Origin: Laguncularia racemosa
Taxonomy: Eukaryota; Streptophyta; Magnoliopsida; Myrtales; Combretaceae
Length of the DNA stretch: 64,000 nucleotides
Reading direction: 5' to 3'
Assembly: GCA_037954665.1 (NCBI GenBank)
Contig: JBBMOL010000119.1
Span: 434,001-498,000, forward strand
Made by a program: the position numbers and the translations under genes. Below the pieces are notes generated by a model. The model had not been told where the DNA came from. It saw only the letters and a list, made by a program, of their open reading frames with translations, and searched no databases. Positions 1-12,489 of the stretch are shown here, one piece after another (position 1 is the stretch's first letter; each line of letters begins with the position of its first letter).

Positions 1-1140
1 GGATATTTATTTAAGAAGAATAAATTATGTGTGCCTAAAAGTTCCATACTTGAGTTGTTAATGAGAGAGACACATGAGGGCGGTCTCATGGGACACTTCA
101 GTGTTAAGAAAACTTTGGACATTTTACATGAACACTTTTATTGGCCTAAGATGAGACATGATGTGCAAATTATGTGTGATAAATGCATTGCATGTAGAAA
201 GGCTAAATCCAAAGTAATACCCCATGGAGAGTATCTCCCATTACCTGTGCCTAATCAGCCTTGGACTGACATGTCAATAGATTTCATATTGGGTTTACCT
301 CGATCCTAGAGTGGCAAAGATACCATATTTGTTGTTATCGATAGGTTAGTAAAATGGCTCATTTTATCACCAGTTCTAAAACTAATGATGTACGATATAT
401 CGTTGATTTGTTCTTTAGGGAGATTATACGATTATATGGTTTGCCTAATTCTATTGTGAGTAATAAAGATGTGAAAATTTTTAGCCACTTTTGGCGTACT
501 CTCTGGAATAGGCTAGGCACAAAATTACTATTTTCCACTGTGGCACATCCTTAAACTAATGGACAAATAGAGATGGCTAACAGGACACTTTCCACATTAT
601 TGCGTGCTATGCTTAATAAAAATTTGAAACAATGGGAAACATGTTTACCTCATGTAGAATTTGCATATAATAGGACAGTACATTCTACTATATCATATTC
701 TCCATTTGAGGTTGTGTATGGTTTTAATCCCTTAACTCCATTGGATATATTGCCTTTACCTACTAATGAGTTTATTGATCTTGATGGAATGAAAAAATAA
801 AATTTGTTAGGGATTTACATACTTAGGTCCGGGCTAACATCGAGAAGAAGAACGAACACTATACTTGTCAAGCCAACAAGGGACGCGTCAAAACCGTGTT
901 CCATCCAAGAGATTGGGTTTGGGTGCACTTGAGGAATGAACGATTTTCCGAATAGTAGAAGTCCAAATTGCATCCAAGGGGTGATGGACCTTTCCAAGTC
1001 TTTGAGTAAATAAACGACAATGCTTACAAGATAGACTTGCCAAGCTACTATGGTAATGTAAGCACTACCTTTAATGTTTCTGATCTTACTCTTTATGATG
1101 TAGGTGATTCGAGGACGAATCTTTTCGAGGAAGGAGGGAA
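1..1140 (+). pseudogene. Ty3/gypsy integrase and polyprotein C-terminus, decayed
   Basis: This is the 3' part of a Ty3/gypsy pol gene, cut off at the window edge. The translation shows the HHCC zinc-binding segment (GLMGHFSVKKTLDIL then CDKCIACRKAK), the start of the integrase core (MSIDFILGLP), the later core around the EFAYNRTVHST block, and the usual polyprotein tail ending near FNVSDLTLYDVGDS. It is broken by in-frame stops at about 307-309, 552-554 and 798-800 and by at least one frameshift between 310 and 354. The first two stops sit where related proteins have glutamine, which fits C-to-T decay. No chromodomain is visible. The frame runs on into the LTR that starts at 1141. The family identification is firm; the lineage is not. 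Confidence 0.85.
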
Positions 1141-1605
1141 TGATGAGGATCATCTAGCAACTAAGAGGACAGAACCGAAATCCTAAGATCCATTGTAAAG
1201 AATTGGAGGTCCATTGACCCAAGCTAGAGCTAAGAGGATGAATGATGCCTTATAAGGACTAGTCATGGACCTACAAGCTAAGGAATCAAATTACATGAAA
1301 GGAGAACTGACACCTATCAATATGATTCACGTTTCTATGGAGGGATGCAAGGATTTGAAGTCCTAGAATAAATGTGTTGTTTATTAATCCAAAAAAGGAA
1401 AGAGGATTCTCGCTTTTTGTTTGTTATGTTTTCTTATTTGTTTTGGTTTGTAATTTAGCATATTTAGTTAAATGTTTCAGTCCATAAGGGGATAAGGACA
1501 TAAGCTAGATTAGGAAACTTAGGTTTTGTATCTTATGGTTGCATGCCATCCTTATAAGATCGAGTAAGGGGCCAGCACAAAGACAATTATTATTGACTTA
1601 TGATG
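1141..1605 (+). repeat. LTR family A, copy 1 (3' LTR, truncated)
   Basis: The repeat starts with TGATGAGGATC directly after a purine tract (aaggagggaa), as expected for polypurine tract plus LTR. It matches two other copies in the window, at 20793-21460 on the - strand and 41463-42133 on the + strand. The last codons of the polyprotein (a GP[ML]T[QR]A[RK]AK segment at about 1205-1365) are encoded inside the LTR. Similarity to the other copies fades near 1605, where LTR family B seems to begin, so this copy is truncated. The 3' boundary is approximate. Confidence 0.7.
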
Positions 1606-2652
1606 TACCTGTCTTGGACTCTCTGTTGACTTCACCTTACGCTTAAGTCCCCTCAATTGTGGTGCTCAAGCACTCAACGACGACCACCACCTACCTTCTT
1701 TGGCCTGATCGATTTGCAAGCTATTGAAAGTGAAGGTGGGGTTTTTCCTAATCTACACAGCTTGGGAAACTTATTGATACCTATAGTTGGTTTCTAGGTT
1801 GTGCATGTGAGGAGGAATCCTAGAGAGAATGTAACGTAGTCGGCAATGGTGTTCTAAAGACAGAAAGTGTGGGATTGGGTGTTCCTAGGCTTCTAAAATA
1901 CAAATCCCGACCACTCCCTAATGTTTCCTAAACTCCTATTTATAGTGGCGGAAACTAAATCACGTTTAGAACTTAGGATAGGGTTGAATCGTGGTTGGCT
2001 GACAAGGTAGATAAGGGTCATTGGAGATTTGTTTTTATCAAATCTTCAATTTGTGGTTAGTGAATCTTTAAGATGCAAATGAATTTTTGAAGGTTTTTTG
2101 GTTGATTTTGTATCAAATGTTGTTGAAAAATAAAAAATGAATCGCACATCCTTATCGGAGATCTCGCTCTACCCGTTTTCATTTTCTGACCAGGCTAGCT
2201 AGAGAAGACGGTTATGTGCGTGGTACGTGACCTGGCCAGCAAAAAAAAAAAATGCGTTCCATGTGTCTCGAACCTAAAACTTACTTCTTCCCCCATGAAC
2301 TAGGTGAACATTTGGACCAACTAAGTCAACCCATTTCTCAGTTTATTATTGCAATTAATTTGTATATAAGCTCACGGTCCTAATTAACTTTTATTGATTT
2401 GAGGTTCCCAAACTTAATTTAGAGGCCCATATTTTCTTAATTTTGTTGAAATATTCATTTTTTGTTTTATTATTATTATTTTTCATTTTTAATTAAAAAC
2501 TTTATTATTATTATTTTATTTTTTGTTTTTATCATTTATTATTATTTATTATTTAATTTTTATTATCTTGCAAACCAGGATTTTTATTATTGTTATTTTT
2601 TATTATTTTTATTTAAAAATCTAAATGAGGGGGCAAAAATAAGGTATTTACA
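1606..2652 (-). repeat. LTR family B, copy 1 (degenerate)
   Basis: On the - strand the repeat begins at 2652 with TGTAAATACC followed by a TTTTTGCCC block, matching the starts of the copies at 6278 (+) and 12854 (-). A TATA-like sequence (rc of ctatttatag, 1936-1945) lies about 707 bp downstream of that end, close to the spacing in the other two copies (about 690 and 670 bp). A tRNA-like segment with a B-box-like GGTTCGA lies at about 2260-2340. It abuts LTR family C on one side and LTR family A on the other; the inner boundary is approximate. Confidence 0.6.
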
Positions 2653-3064
2653 AGCCTGTTTTGTATTATTTTTTCTTTAATTTTTCCCACTAACTCAAGC
2701 TACAAAATAGTGTTTCTTCATTATTAAAATGCCATCAAAATTTGATTTAATTAGTTACTTCTCCCTATGATAAGCCTAGGGCCATTTTGGTCATTTTATC
2801 CAATTAAACTCTAAATTTAAAATTTTCTTTTGTAGTTGTCTTCAAATATATTCTAATTGATTTTATTCAGCTAATTAAGGTCTTAAAGCCATATTTAAAG
2901 TTTCTAAGAAATTTTGAGTCTATTTTTGATAAAACCGATTTTAAAGGTAAAAAGGGTCATTTTTAGAAAAAAATATTTTTCTAACCTGAAATTTCTTCGT
3001 AATTTAATCCAAAATTTTCCTTTTTATTTGTTTTGATCTTATTTATTATTTTTGTGGTTTTTCA
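2653..3064 (-). repeat. LTR-like repeat family C, copy 1
   Basis: This stretch is clearly similar to about 13670-14103. Both end on the + strand in a tattatttttg[tg]g-type run followed by ttca, so on the - strand both begin with TGAAAAA, like an LTR. Shared landmarks include aattgattttatt, tggtaaaaaggtca-like and aatccaaaatttt words in the same order. It lies directly next to LTR B copy 1, suggesting that B inserted into C. There is no coding potential. Confidence 0.55.
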
Positions 3065-3779
3065 CTCATGATAAGTGACATTACCTTAATTCTAATCTAA
3101 AATTAAAGGTCAAACAACACGTAACTAACTTAACACAAACTCCAGTCAACTATTAAAAATTCACAAATGATCAAGTAAAATTTGATGGAAAATTTGAAAA
3201 AAAAAAATCAAAAAGCTACTTTTCACAAGAATGTAAATTAATTTTAGATGTATATATGTAATAAATTGGTTTTTCATACTACAATGTAAAATCAAGTGCA
3301 ATATATTCTTAAGATTATATGAACCAAAATATGGCACATAACCAATCTCAAAATATGCCATAGCTAATGCACTCATCTATCCCCAACTCTGTGATTAGGA
3401 AAATCTCATTCCCCAACTTTAAGATGAAGGATATCCTCATTGTTCAACAAAATGAAAGCAAAAAAGGGTAAGAAACTAATACTCTCTTGGGGTATAGAAT
3501 TACTCACTAGTTGCACTTATGCAACTCCTTTGCCATAGCAACTTGAATCACTTTAAAACCTCTTACAAGAACACTTAAAACACAAAAATCATGTTGATTA
3601 AAAAAATAATAAAAAAGGACCTTCACATCACTTATTAATATTCACAAATTTGGATGCCCTAAGATAATTGGTATCCCTGAATATTCTTTCAAGTAAAAAA
3701 TTGTGAAGTCCACAAGAAAAATAAATGTATCAACTTTGCCTAGAACATCCTCAAACATTCCTTAAGGTCTCTTAATAGA
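3065..3779. other. AT-rich stretch without a recognised gene
   Basis: I find no domain or repeat match within the window. A 71-codon open frame on the - strand (3161-3376) is low in complexity and has no support. It is probably transposon-derived spacer between LTR C copy 1 and the gypsy gag fragment that follows. Confidence 0.4.
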
Positions 3780-4170
3780 TCTGCTAACTTGATATTTATC
3801 TCACTCTTCTTCTGTACATCCTCAATCGTAATTTATTTACCATATAAGTGGAATCGAGTTCACACTCTTACCAAGGTCACATAAGGTGTTCTTAAATGAC
3901 AAAGGTATGCTCTAATGTGAGCTTCTCTAGATCTTTCAACTTAGGAGAGAGTGCATTTTTAATTACATCTGTGCACTCTTGAGACAACATAACCATCTCT
4001 CACTCACTAAACTCTCTCTTCTTACTTATAAATTCCTTCAAAAACCATTTATACTAAGGTGTCTGCTCTAGTGCATCTATGTTAATATGAAACTTCTTAA
4101 ACTTATCAAGTGCTTTTTTGTGATTATGAATGGGTTTAATATTTCTCTCATTTTCCATTTATACCTTTTA
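3780..4170 (-). pseudogene. Ty3/gypsy gag-protease fragment (Athila/Tat type)
   Basis: The - strand translation, with stops, gives FKKFHINIDALEQTP, then YKWFLKEFISKKREFSE, then LSQECTDVIKNALSPKLKDL. This order (a short helix, a KFL.[DE]I.SKKR-like block, then an EC...LPPKLKDPGSF-like block) is characteristic of the gag-protease junction of Athila/Tat-type plant gypsy elements. The catalytic DSG segment of the protease is not seen intact. At least two stops and loss of flanks make this a dead fragment. It lies beside a copia fragment, so two different elements are juxtaposed. Confidence 0.6.
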
Positions 4171-4398
4171 GTAAATTTTTGAAAAGTATAATTTTTACGA
4201 GCTATGAAAATTTCCCGTGCAGCTATTACTAAACTATACTTCTTCCCTACCATGCTTTGAGTCCTTGTTGGTTAAACGAGATCCATATTTTTATGCTTTA
4301 TTATTTAAAAAGAAGATTTCATCTGTTTGTTAAGGAACAACTATTACAAAACATATTTTCATCAATAAAAAAATATAGTAACCCTCTTACTAAGTAAT

Positions 4399-5640
4399 TT
4401 AAAAAAAAATTAATTGAGTAAAATTCATGTGCTTCAGTTTCTTATGCCAATTAGGGGCATCATTAAATTCATAATCAAAGTTTAAAATATTAGATGAAAT
4501 GATGTAAGCATTTTCTAATCTTATACCTTTAAAAAGTTCTTTTCTAAATTTTAGATTAAAACAAGTGCATGGATCTTTCTCGAAGAGAATTATGTGATTT
4601 TTGTCACAAAGTTCACTCATACTGCGAAGATTGTGTTTTAAACCATGTACAAACAAAATATTATCAATAGAACATAATGATTTACCGACACTATCGATAC
4701 CAATAATTTTCCCTTTCTTATTGTCACCAAATGTTATGCATCCTTCATTTTACCAACAAATTGTAGCAATATAACCATAAATTCTACAACAATAAGATTT
4801 TTTATTTTTTAATGGATTGTGATTATTATTGCATCTCCTATAGTAGCCTCCTCTACAAGTTTATAAACTTCTACTCGACTCCCCTTTATATCATTTCTTT
4901 CAATTTTTAGATTCTTGAAAATATGAGCTTTTACTTAACTCTCTTACATTTTATTTACCTTTGGATTTTTCTTTTGTGAGCTTATTTGATTTATCAATAG
5001 CATTTTCCTTTTCTTTATTCAATTTCTTTAATTGCTTGTTAAGAGATTCATGTTCTTCTTTTACCTTTATTTTTAGCCTCTCATTGCTTATTTTCTTTTA
5101 ATATTCTATAGTAAGATCTAAAATCTAAAATTTCATCTATAAAACTTTAAGTGCTTGCCTCAATGTTTGCCATAGGACAAACATTAGTCAACTCTTTGTT
5201 TTCTAATTCTATATCAGAATATTTTTAAATCATTCAACATTGCCATCATTTCCTTCTCTTTTTTCCCCTACAAAAATTTCTTAAGCATTTTACAACCATA
5301 CTTGATGTGTCTAGATTTGTTTCATTGATGATAGATAACTTTTGTCTTATTATCTTTAGAATTTGCTTAGTTTTTGGAAGCTTTGCCATCAAATTTAAAA
5401 TCATTTTCCAAAATATTTTTCTTGGCATTATGACTCCTTCTGTAAAGCTTTTAGAATTTTCTTATGACAAAAGCAAGCTTATTATAATCTTCATTAAAGG
5501 AATTTGATCTATTGCAAAAGCAATGTTCTTTTTATTGCAATCCTCAAAAACTCTTTATCTTAGTTTCATAAGATGTTAATGAGAGCAACAACTTTTTGAG
5601 AAGTGGAGTAATTAAATCCTTTGCCTCTTTAATGCTGTTC
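4399..5640 (-). pseudogene. Ty1/copia gag to gag-pre-integrase, decayed
   Basis: Read on the - strand from about 5640, this is a heavily broken copia polyprotein. A basic gag segment at about 5246-5428 is followed by a degenerate acidic stretch (VCPMANIE, similar to the [CL]FMA block after the copia zinc knuckle). Next comes the protease/gag-pre-integrase region: GCITFGDNKKGKIIGI, then a long open piece (4399-4656) with FVHGLKHNLRSMSELCDKN, and a WHKKLKHMNF motif, the counterpart of the usual LWHRRLGH. No zinc knuckle, integrase core or reverse transcriptase is visible here, so the element is 3'-truncated. Family call firm; boundaries approximate. Confidence 0.6.
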
Positions 5641-6277
5641 ACTTAGTATTTGATGATCAAGGAAGAGATCTAAGGATCTTCCTTACATTTCAGCATCACT
5701 TCATTTATTTCTTTAAGATTTTGGTTCACTTATAATAGCATTTAATCTATTATACTTTTGCTAAATCTTTTCCCCCGAATTCATTTTAAATAGTTCATAG
5801 TCTTGGATATATTTATTTTACTTTCCTTTACCATGAGTCTCCTAGGTGGGATTCTAAACTAGTTTTAGCACCCTAAAATCATTAATTAGATTTTAAAAAC
5901 ATTTTAATAGTTTGTTTGATTTTTGAAAACATTTGAGGTTTCATTTGTTTAAGAAAATGTATGAATAAGCATAATTGGAAGTCTAAGTCATAGGGCCTAA
6001 GGGGCTCACAAATATAAATAAAAATGAACAAGCCATAGAGCTATAGGTGACTTACGATAAAAGTCTAAATACAATACTGAAAATATAAAACTAAGTCTAG
6101 AAAACAAGAAATCAAATAAGGTCATAGTCAATAGGTCTAGATCATCAAACTCATCCCCGTACTCCTCCTCGAAGTCCAACTCCATTGAATAGTATAAAGG
6201 ATAAAAAAAGTCTTCACTTGAAAAAGAAAAGAAGAGTGAGCCATAATGTCTCCTTATTGTTGAAACTAAAACCTAAG
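5641..6277. other. Spacer, no recognised gene
   Basis: AT-rich sequence between the copia fragment and LTR family B copy 3. It has no open frame with domain similarity. It may be more of the copia element or its LTR, but nothing inside the window confirms this. Confidence 0.35.
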
Positions 6278-7500
6278 TGTAGACACCCCTTTTTCCCCCT
6301 GTTTAGATTAACTAAAATAAAGCTAGGTTTACAAAGTTAAAAAAAAAAAAAAACTGAACAAAATTGAAAAGAAAAAGATAAAAAGAATTATAAAATAATA
6401 AATAATCTAAAAATAATAAAAATAAAATATAAAAAAAATCTATATATTATTTTTAAGAAAAAAAAACTAGAAAAAGAGGGTCTTTAAATCAGTCGGGCAC
6501 TTCAATTAGGTGAGGATTGGCCCAGCAAGTCAACTAAAATGCAAATTGATTGTAATAAAAAACTGAGAAAATAATGAGTCTAGCTAGTTCATATGTTGCT
6601 CCTGTGCGTATGTGGGAGTCCTTGGTCACAAGTTTGAATCCAATAAGAGGTACTTTATGCCATTTTCTGTTTTCTTTTTTTTCCCCCAACTGCCACGTGG
6701 TAGCACACGATTGGCTAGAGAAGATCACGGGCTTTGCACATAATCATCTTCAACTTCCAACTGAGAACTTGGGAGAGGAGATGAGGGCAAATATGACCAT
6801 TTTAACCTAGTTTTTAACAAGAATCCATGAATTTTAAACCCCCCCCCCCTTTCCCAAAAAAAAAAAAAAACGAACTAAATCAAATCAAGGGGGTACTATA
6901 TGTTTTGATCCCAAATCCGATTTAGTGCAATTTGGTATCCTCCAAGCTTATAAATAGTGCTTATAAATACAACAAGATCCCCAAAAATAAAAAAAGGACC
7001 AAAAAATAACTGAAAAACACTAAAAAAGGAACTATTTTAAAGCTTTCTATCCAAGACCCATTACTCGCCGGCTAACACCTTCTCCCTAGGAAAGTTTTGC
7101 CCATACACCACTACGAACTTGCATTTAGGTGCCCATAGAACCTCGGTAACCTCTAGATTTAGGAAAACTTGGCCTTTAGTCCTAGTCCCTCCTCACCTCA
7201 CAAAATTGGAGAACCACTATAGACACCCTTCGACAACCCTTCTGGTCACCACTCTAGGAGTCCTTTCACATGAAAACACTCTCGGATTTGAGTTCTACAC
7301 CTTCAAAAACCTAGGAAATCACTTCTCAACTACTTATAGTATCCACTGAAGCACCACCAACAAAGGCATTAATTGCTGTTCTTCATTGTGCTGATCCGAC
7401 TCGTGATCTAACCGAACTTGACTCATGATTCGATCCGAGAACCCGACCCGCGCGAGAAGCCAACTCACTTGACCTATATCTAAACCTAACATACTTGGTT
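6278..7500 (+). repeat. LTR family B, copy 3
   Basis: It begins with TGTAGACACCCC at 6278, matching the - strand starts at 2652 and 12854. About 670 bp in is a TATA box (ttataaatag, 6948-6957). Between them lies a tRNA-like module at about 6575-6660 with an A-box-like tctagctagttca and a B-box-like gtttgaatcc. It also shares a TGCCACGTGG-type word (6690-6701) with copy 2, which has the same word in the same place. Past the TATA box is a leader-like region ending in a run rich in gacccgacc (7380-7470), also found in copy 2. The 3' end is approximate. Confidence 0.6.
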
Positions 7501-7575
7501 AGCATATTCCTACTTTATTATTTCTTTTATTTATTTAGCTTATAAATAGCATAAAATAAAATTAAAAAATTTAAG

Positions 7576-7576
<1 letters not shown>

Positions 7577-7607
<31 letters not shown>

Positions 7608-7608
7608 G
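7577..7608. repeat. (AAT)n microsatellite
   Basis: About ten tandem aat triplets. A shorter run of the same triplet occurs at about 8293-8311. Confidence 0.9.
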
Positions 7609-7609
7609 T

Positions 7610-9179
7610 TTTATTTTATAAGAATGAATACTCATTGAGTTATCATGGTGTATAACATCGCTTGATAACGAATAATTTTTAGTAATAAAATATAAAACTA
7701 AATATATAATAAATAATAAATTAAATAAAATAGTGAAAATTTTTAGTATAAATAAGAATTTTAAAAATAAAGAATGATAATAATAAAAATAAAAATATAT
7801 AAAATTAAGAAATGATGTGAAATATAATAATTTTTTTGGCATAAATAAGACTTTTAGGGATAAAAATATGATCAAAATAAAAAATAAGAATAATAATAGA
7901 AAAAAATATACATGATAAAATAAGAAAATATTTTTTTTTAATCAAAATCTAATAATCTAGGGTTTTATCACGTAAATTTTTTCTAAAATATAAAATCTAA
8001 TATGATGCTTTTCCAAACTTAGGTTATCTTAGTTTTTTTTTTTTAAATTATCACATAATAACCTAAGTCTTTTAGTTATTTTCTTAATTAAAACTAATTT
8101 AATTAAATAGCATACATCTAGCTTTTTCATTAAATAAAATTAATCAATAAACTAAGATTTTATTAAAAAAAAAGTGAACTATGAATAGTTTAATTTTGAC
8201 TAGCAGGTAACTAGGTACCTTTAGGGAAACCATAATGAAATAAAGAGGTTATATTTTTTTGAAGGAAAAATTAGTATAAGCACATAATCTTGCAATAATA
8301 ATAATAATAATACATGAAAGATATAAGATATGAATATAAAGGCCTTTTAGTAAAAATTCTTGAAAATTTTACATGGTAATTATTTAGTTTTTAATAGGTT
8401 AGCTTTTGAATCAAGTATCTTTGGTTAATGTTTTTTTTCAAAAAACATTTTTTAGAAAAATTTGCAGGCTAGTAGCTAGTTAAGGTTAATCTACTTAATT
8501 AATCTTAACTTATTTTTATTTTCCAACTTAGGTTTGTGGCAACTCTTTTTTAAAATCAATTTTTCTTAATTTAGTTTAGTAATCTATATTAAATGAGAAG
8601 GATTTAGTATAGATTAAAATTAAGAAAAAATGGTTAAAAACTAGACCTAACACTATGTAACCTCATTTGAGTAATCTCATCATTATGCGACCCTCACTGA
8701 TTATAGTTCAGTTATATTGTATCGTCCGTCGAGACCCATAACTCTAAATGATTCCCGATATACCTTTTCTCAGTTTATAGTACTTATTATCTGACGTGAT
8801 TTCACTTATTTGCTATCCATCAAGCCATCACTCGATGGCCTAAGTGCCTAACCACTATGTCATTTTAAGATATACAATTATAGCCGTAATCTCGATCCAA
8901 AGGTTGTCACTTATTGGTTCACATAACCAAGTATAAGCAGTAAATAGATACTTAGTGAGGTTAATTATTAGTTCAATTAATTTTTCTAACCTAATAAACA
9001 ACACGTATGTTACTACAAACCTAAAAGGGTTGAAGATTCTCGAAATGCAGTATGGAATTCCATTTGAGTAAATTGAATCGATTTTATGGATTAAAAGAGA
9101 AAACTTAAGTCAGTTGATTATTCTAAGTGTTTAAATTCTATTTTAAGGTTGCATTTAGATTACTTAAGGTCCATATTAG
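7610..9179. other. AT-rich region without a recognised gene
   Basis: Long AT-rich DNA with only low-complexity open frames, such as 7540-7875 on the - strand, which is rich in F, I, Y and L because of the base composition. A less AT-rich island at about 8650-8960 contains no coding match that I recognise. It is probably the interior or LTR of an old retrotransposon. Confidence 0.35.
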
Positions 9180-9990
9180 TTACTAGCCTATTAAAAGTTA
9201 TATATGCCTAATTTTTTTCAGCTAATTTTGCTTAATCCATTTATGGCTTATTAACCTAGACCTATTCTATTAATTAGGTTTAAGTTTGAATGTGTTTAAA
9301 GCCTAATTAGAGTATTTAGGCCCTTAAAGAATAATAAGCTCAATTATGTTTGGAATTAGGCCCACTAGCCCCAAATTAAATTACTTAGGTCTAATTATAA
9401 ATTTTGAGTCTATTTTAAGTTCAAATGGGTTACTTTAATATATTCTAATTAACCTAGACCCATTATATTCAATTAGTTCTTTTAATTATGTCTTAAGCTT
9501 AATTAATTATCAAGTCTAATTTTAATTTCATTTTAAGCCTTTAATCAATTTAAGACTTTATTGGGTCTAAAGCTCATCTGTGTTTAATGGTCTTATTAGG
9601 GTCTATTTAGGGTATAGGTTTCAGAGATAAATGGATTCAAGTAAATTTTGGGTCTTAGGCCTATTTAGATTCTCTTATAGTAATGTAAACCTATTTTATT
9701 CTATTAGATTTAAACCTAATTTATTTTAGGTATTTAATTTGATTTGAACCTTAATATGATTTGAGGCCTGATTTTTTTTTTTTTTTTCATTTTGAGAAGA
9801 TCTATTTAAGGTATAAGCCTTAAAAGAGAATGGGCCTAATTAGGTTTTGGATTTTAGGCCCATTAGTCATTTGAGTCAATTTCACTCATTTAATTACTAT
9901 CTTGGCTTATTTAAGATAATCAAGTTAATTGAGCTCTTTTTAATCCAATTATGTTTAATCTTATGGGCTACCAATAGGGAGGGTGCAAGG
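9180..9990. repeat. Degenerate repeats of a TTAGGCC/CCTAATTAGG word
   Basis: Short words such as taggcc, ggcctaatt, cctagaccta and taggtct recur every 30-80 bp in both orientations through about 800 bp of otherwise AT-rich DNA. The spacing is irregular, so this is not a clean tandem array. It may be an old minisatellite inside a retrotransposon. There is no coding content. Confidence 0.4.
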
Positions 9991-11520
9991 TGGTCCTTAG
10001 GTCTATATAGATGGGCTAACTTGGGATTAGATGAAACTTGACTCAGGTTAATTAAATTAATTAGTATCAAGCTTTAATTTATCATTTTTTAAGGTTTTAA
10101 TTTTAAAGGGTCATAACTTATTTATTTTAAGCTTAAATCAAGTGAAACCAAAGTTATTTGAACCTTTATTACTTCAATTATCCAATTTAACATAAAAACC
10201 CCATTTTATTCATTTTAAGGCCTTGAATTTCTAGATTACCTTAAGTTACAAATTTATACCTTTAAATACCCATAATTTATCCAATATATGTTTAAATCAC
10301 TTCAAACCAAAACCCACTTGTTACTATTCCTTTTTTAGAGTTAAAAACATCATTTATATTCCAATTTTAAGTCCAATAAACTATCTTATTAGACTTCGTA
10401 TTCCAGAACATGCCCAAAACCTCAAATTTCATCATATCTAGCCAATTTTCAACATAATTCAACTTCTAAACCTCATTTTACATCTAAATAAACTCCTATT
10501 TAACAAATAAACATATTTTCCAATCAAGCAAGAAAATCATAATCCTTAAGATCAATCATTCAACAATTCATCATAAACCACTTATAAACTTTACCAAATT
10601 TGATATTCAACATATAACTTCAAATTTAACTTATTTTACCACTTCAAGAACATGTGAACATCCTGGAAATTCATGTGTTATCAATCAATTTAACTACTTT
10701 ATCGACAACTCATTAATATCATCAAATTCAACTTCCAATATGCCATATACATCAAACTCATCACCTAAACTACTTTTAAATCCACATACCCATACTTTAA
10801 TCATCAAATTACCATCTGTCGAGTCTAATTTCTGAATTCCCATTCATAATCCGATCTAGACTAGACCCTATGCTCATCTAATGTGGATCCTCGACTTGAG
10901 TTAGGAACTTCGTTTGATTTTTGGAGTCGCCACCCAACTGTTGTTGGGAAAATTGAATTAAGACTAAAGGAGCGGATTAGTCTTAATTTGGACCACTAGT
11001 CGTCGTGATTTCCTCTTCTCGTTTTTGTGAAAAGAGGAAAAGGGAAAACCAGAGTTTCTAAGTCCGGAGGCTAACCTATTAAAACCTTTACGGTTACCAC
11101 CTAATCTCTTGAAATTATTTCTCTTTAGAAATGTGTTTCTATTTTGTTTCTGTTACTTTTTATTATGTTTTTGAATTATTTCAAGAAAACGATTTTTCAT
11201 TCATTTTATGGGTTGACCCGAATGGGTGTCTACGTACCTGCTACTCAGGATCAAACAAGCCGTAGTTCACTTTTTTTTGAAAACTTTAAGTTTGTTTGTA
11301 AATTTTAGTTTTTGAAACCTATTTTGATTTATGTTTTTACCATTTTCGGGATTTTTTTCTAAAAAATTCTAAGCCTAAGCTTTAATCTGATTTTGAAAAT
11401 GATTTTTAGGAAAAACATCAATTTTTTATTTATTTGAAGAAAAGGATTTTTCTAAGTGCTAAAACTCATTTTTTATGATTCTTTTATAATTTTTGAAATT
11501 TTTTATGATTTTTTTGTTAT

Positions 11521-11611
11521 TTTTGTGATTTCTGAGAATTTTGGGGATTTTTGTGATTTTTGGGAATTTTTGTGATTTTTGGGAATTTTTTGTGATTTTT
11601 GGGAATTTTTT
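11521..11611. repeat. Minisatellite with a unit of about 20 bp
   Basis: Four to five tandem units of a ttttgtgatttttgggaat-like sequence, with small differences in the length of the T runs. It lies inside the family B leader region. Confidence 0.8.
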
Positions 11612-12155
11612 GGTTTATTATCGATCCTATTTTGACATCTAAAATTTTATTATTATTTTCCTAATATTTTTTTTTTCTATATTTTATTTTTTTATTTTTT
11701 TATCTATTTATTACTTTTTTATTATTTTTTTCTACATTATTAAATTCTAGAAAAATCTAATTTCTACATTTTCCTATTTATTAAAAATAAAACATAAACA
11801 AATAAATAAATAAAAAATAATTAATTAATTAAAAAAATCCGGAAAATCCGACTTACCTAGATCCGGGTCGGTGCGCGGGTCGGGTCGGTTGGGTCGAATC
11901 GGGTCGGGTCGATCGGACACGGCGGCGGGGAAGGCTCGTTCACGGCGTTCCGGTGGCCTTTTGCAGCGGGTGAGGTGTCGAATCCCAGCTTCTCGAGGTT
12001 GCTGAATCCAATGGTGGCGGTGGTTTGCTCCCAGAACATCTCCTTGCGGTGGCTCTAGCTCCGGTCGGTGGTTTTGGCTTCGAGCTTCTCCGGCGTACTC
12101 CGATTCGCTCCTTTCTCTCACTTTTTCTTCGTGCCCTAGCTTCCTCCTGCTCTCC

Positions 12156-12166
12156 TCTATTTATAG
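12156..12166 (-). promoter_or_regulatory. TATA box of LTR family B copy 2
   Basis: On the - strand the sequence reads ctataaataga, a strong plant TATA box. It lies about 690 bp inside the LTR, the same relative position as in the two other copies. It would direct transcription leftward through the GC-rich leader. Confidence 0.6.
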
Positions 12167-12489
12167 GCACCTCGAACTCCTCTTGAATATGCTCAAATTC
12201 TCCGATTTGGATAAACTCATATTTTTCCGTTTTTGGATTCGGTTTTATCCCGACGATTTGATGTAAATCTCTTGTTTTTCTTTGATTTTTCTGATGGATT
12301 TGGCTTTATCTTGACTTTAATCTAGAAGATTAAAAAGAAAACGGCCGATTTCGTCTTCGTCGGACCTGCTCCGGCTCCTCCTCTGATTTTCCTGGGCGAA
12401 GAAAACGATCACGCGCCATGCACGCGTTTCCTCTTGGCCAATCACATGCTGCCACGTGGCAGCTCCAGGGAAAAGAACGAAAAATTTTT

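Noticed and set aside
815..1153. 112-codon open frame on the - strand
   Set aside because: It is antisense to the gypsy polyprotein tail, which has clear family matches on the + strand.
7540..7875. 111-codon - strand frame rich in F, I, Y, L
   Set aside because: Composition follows from AT-rich DNA and an (AAT)n repeat; no domain or splice context.
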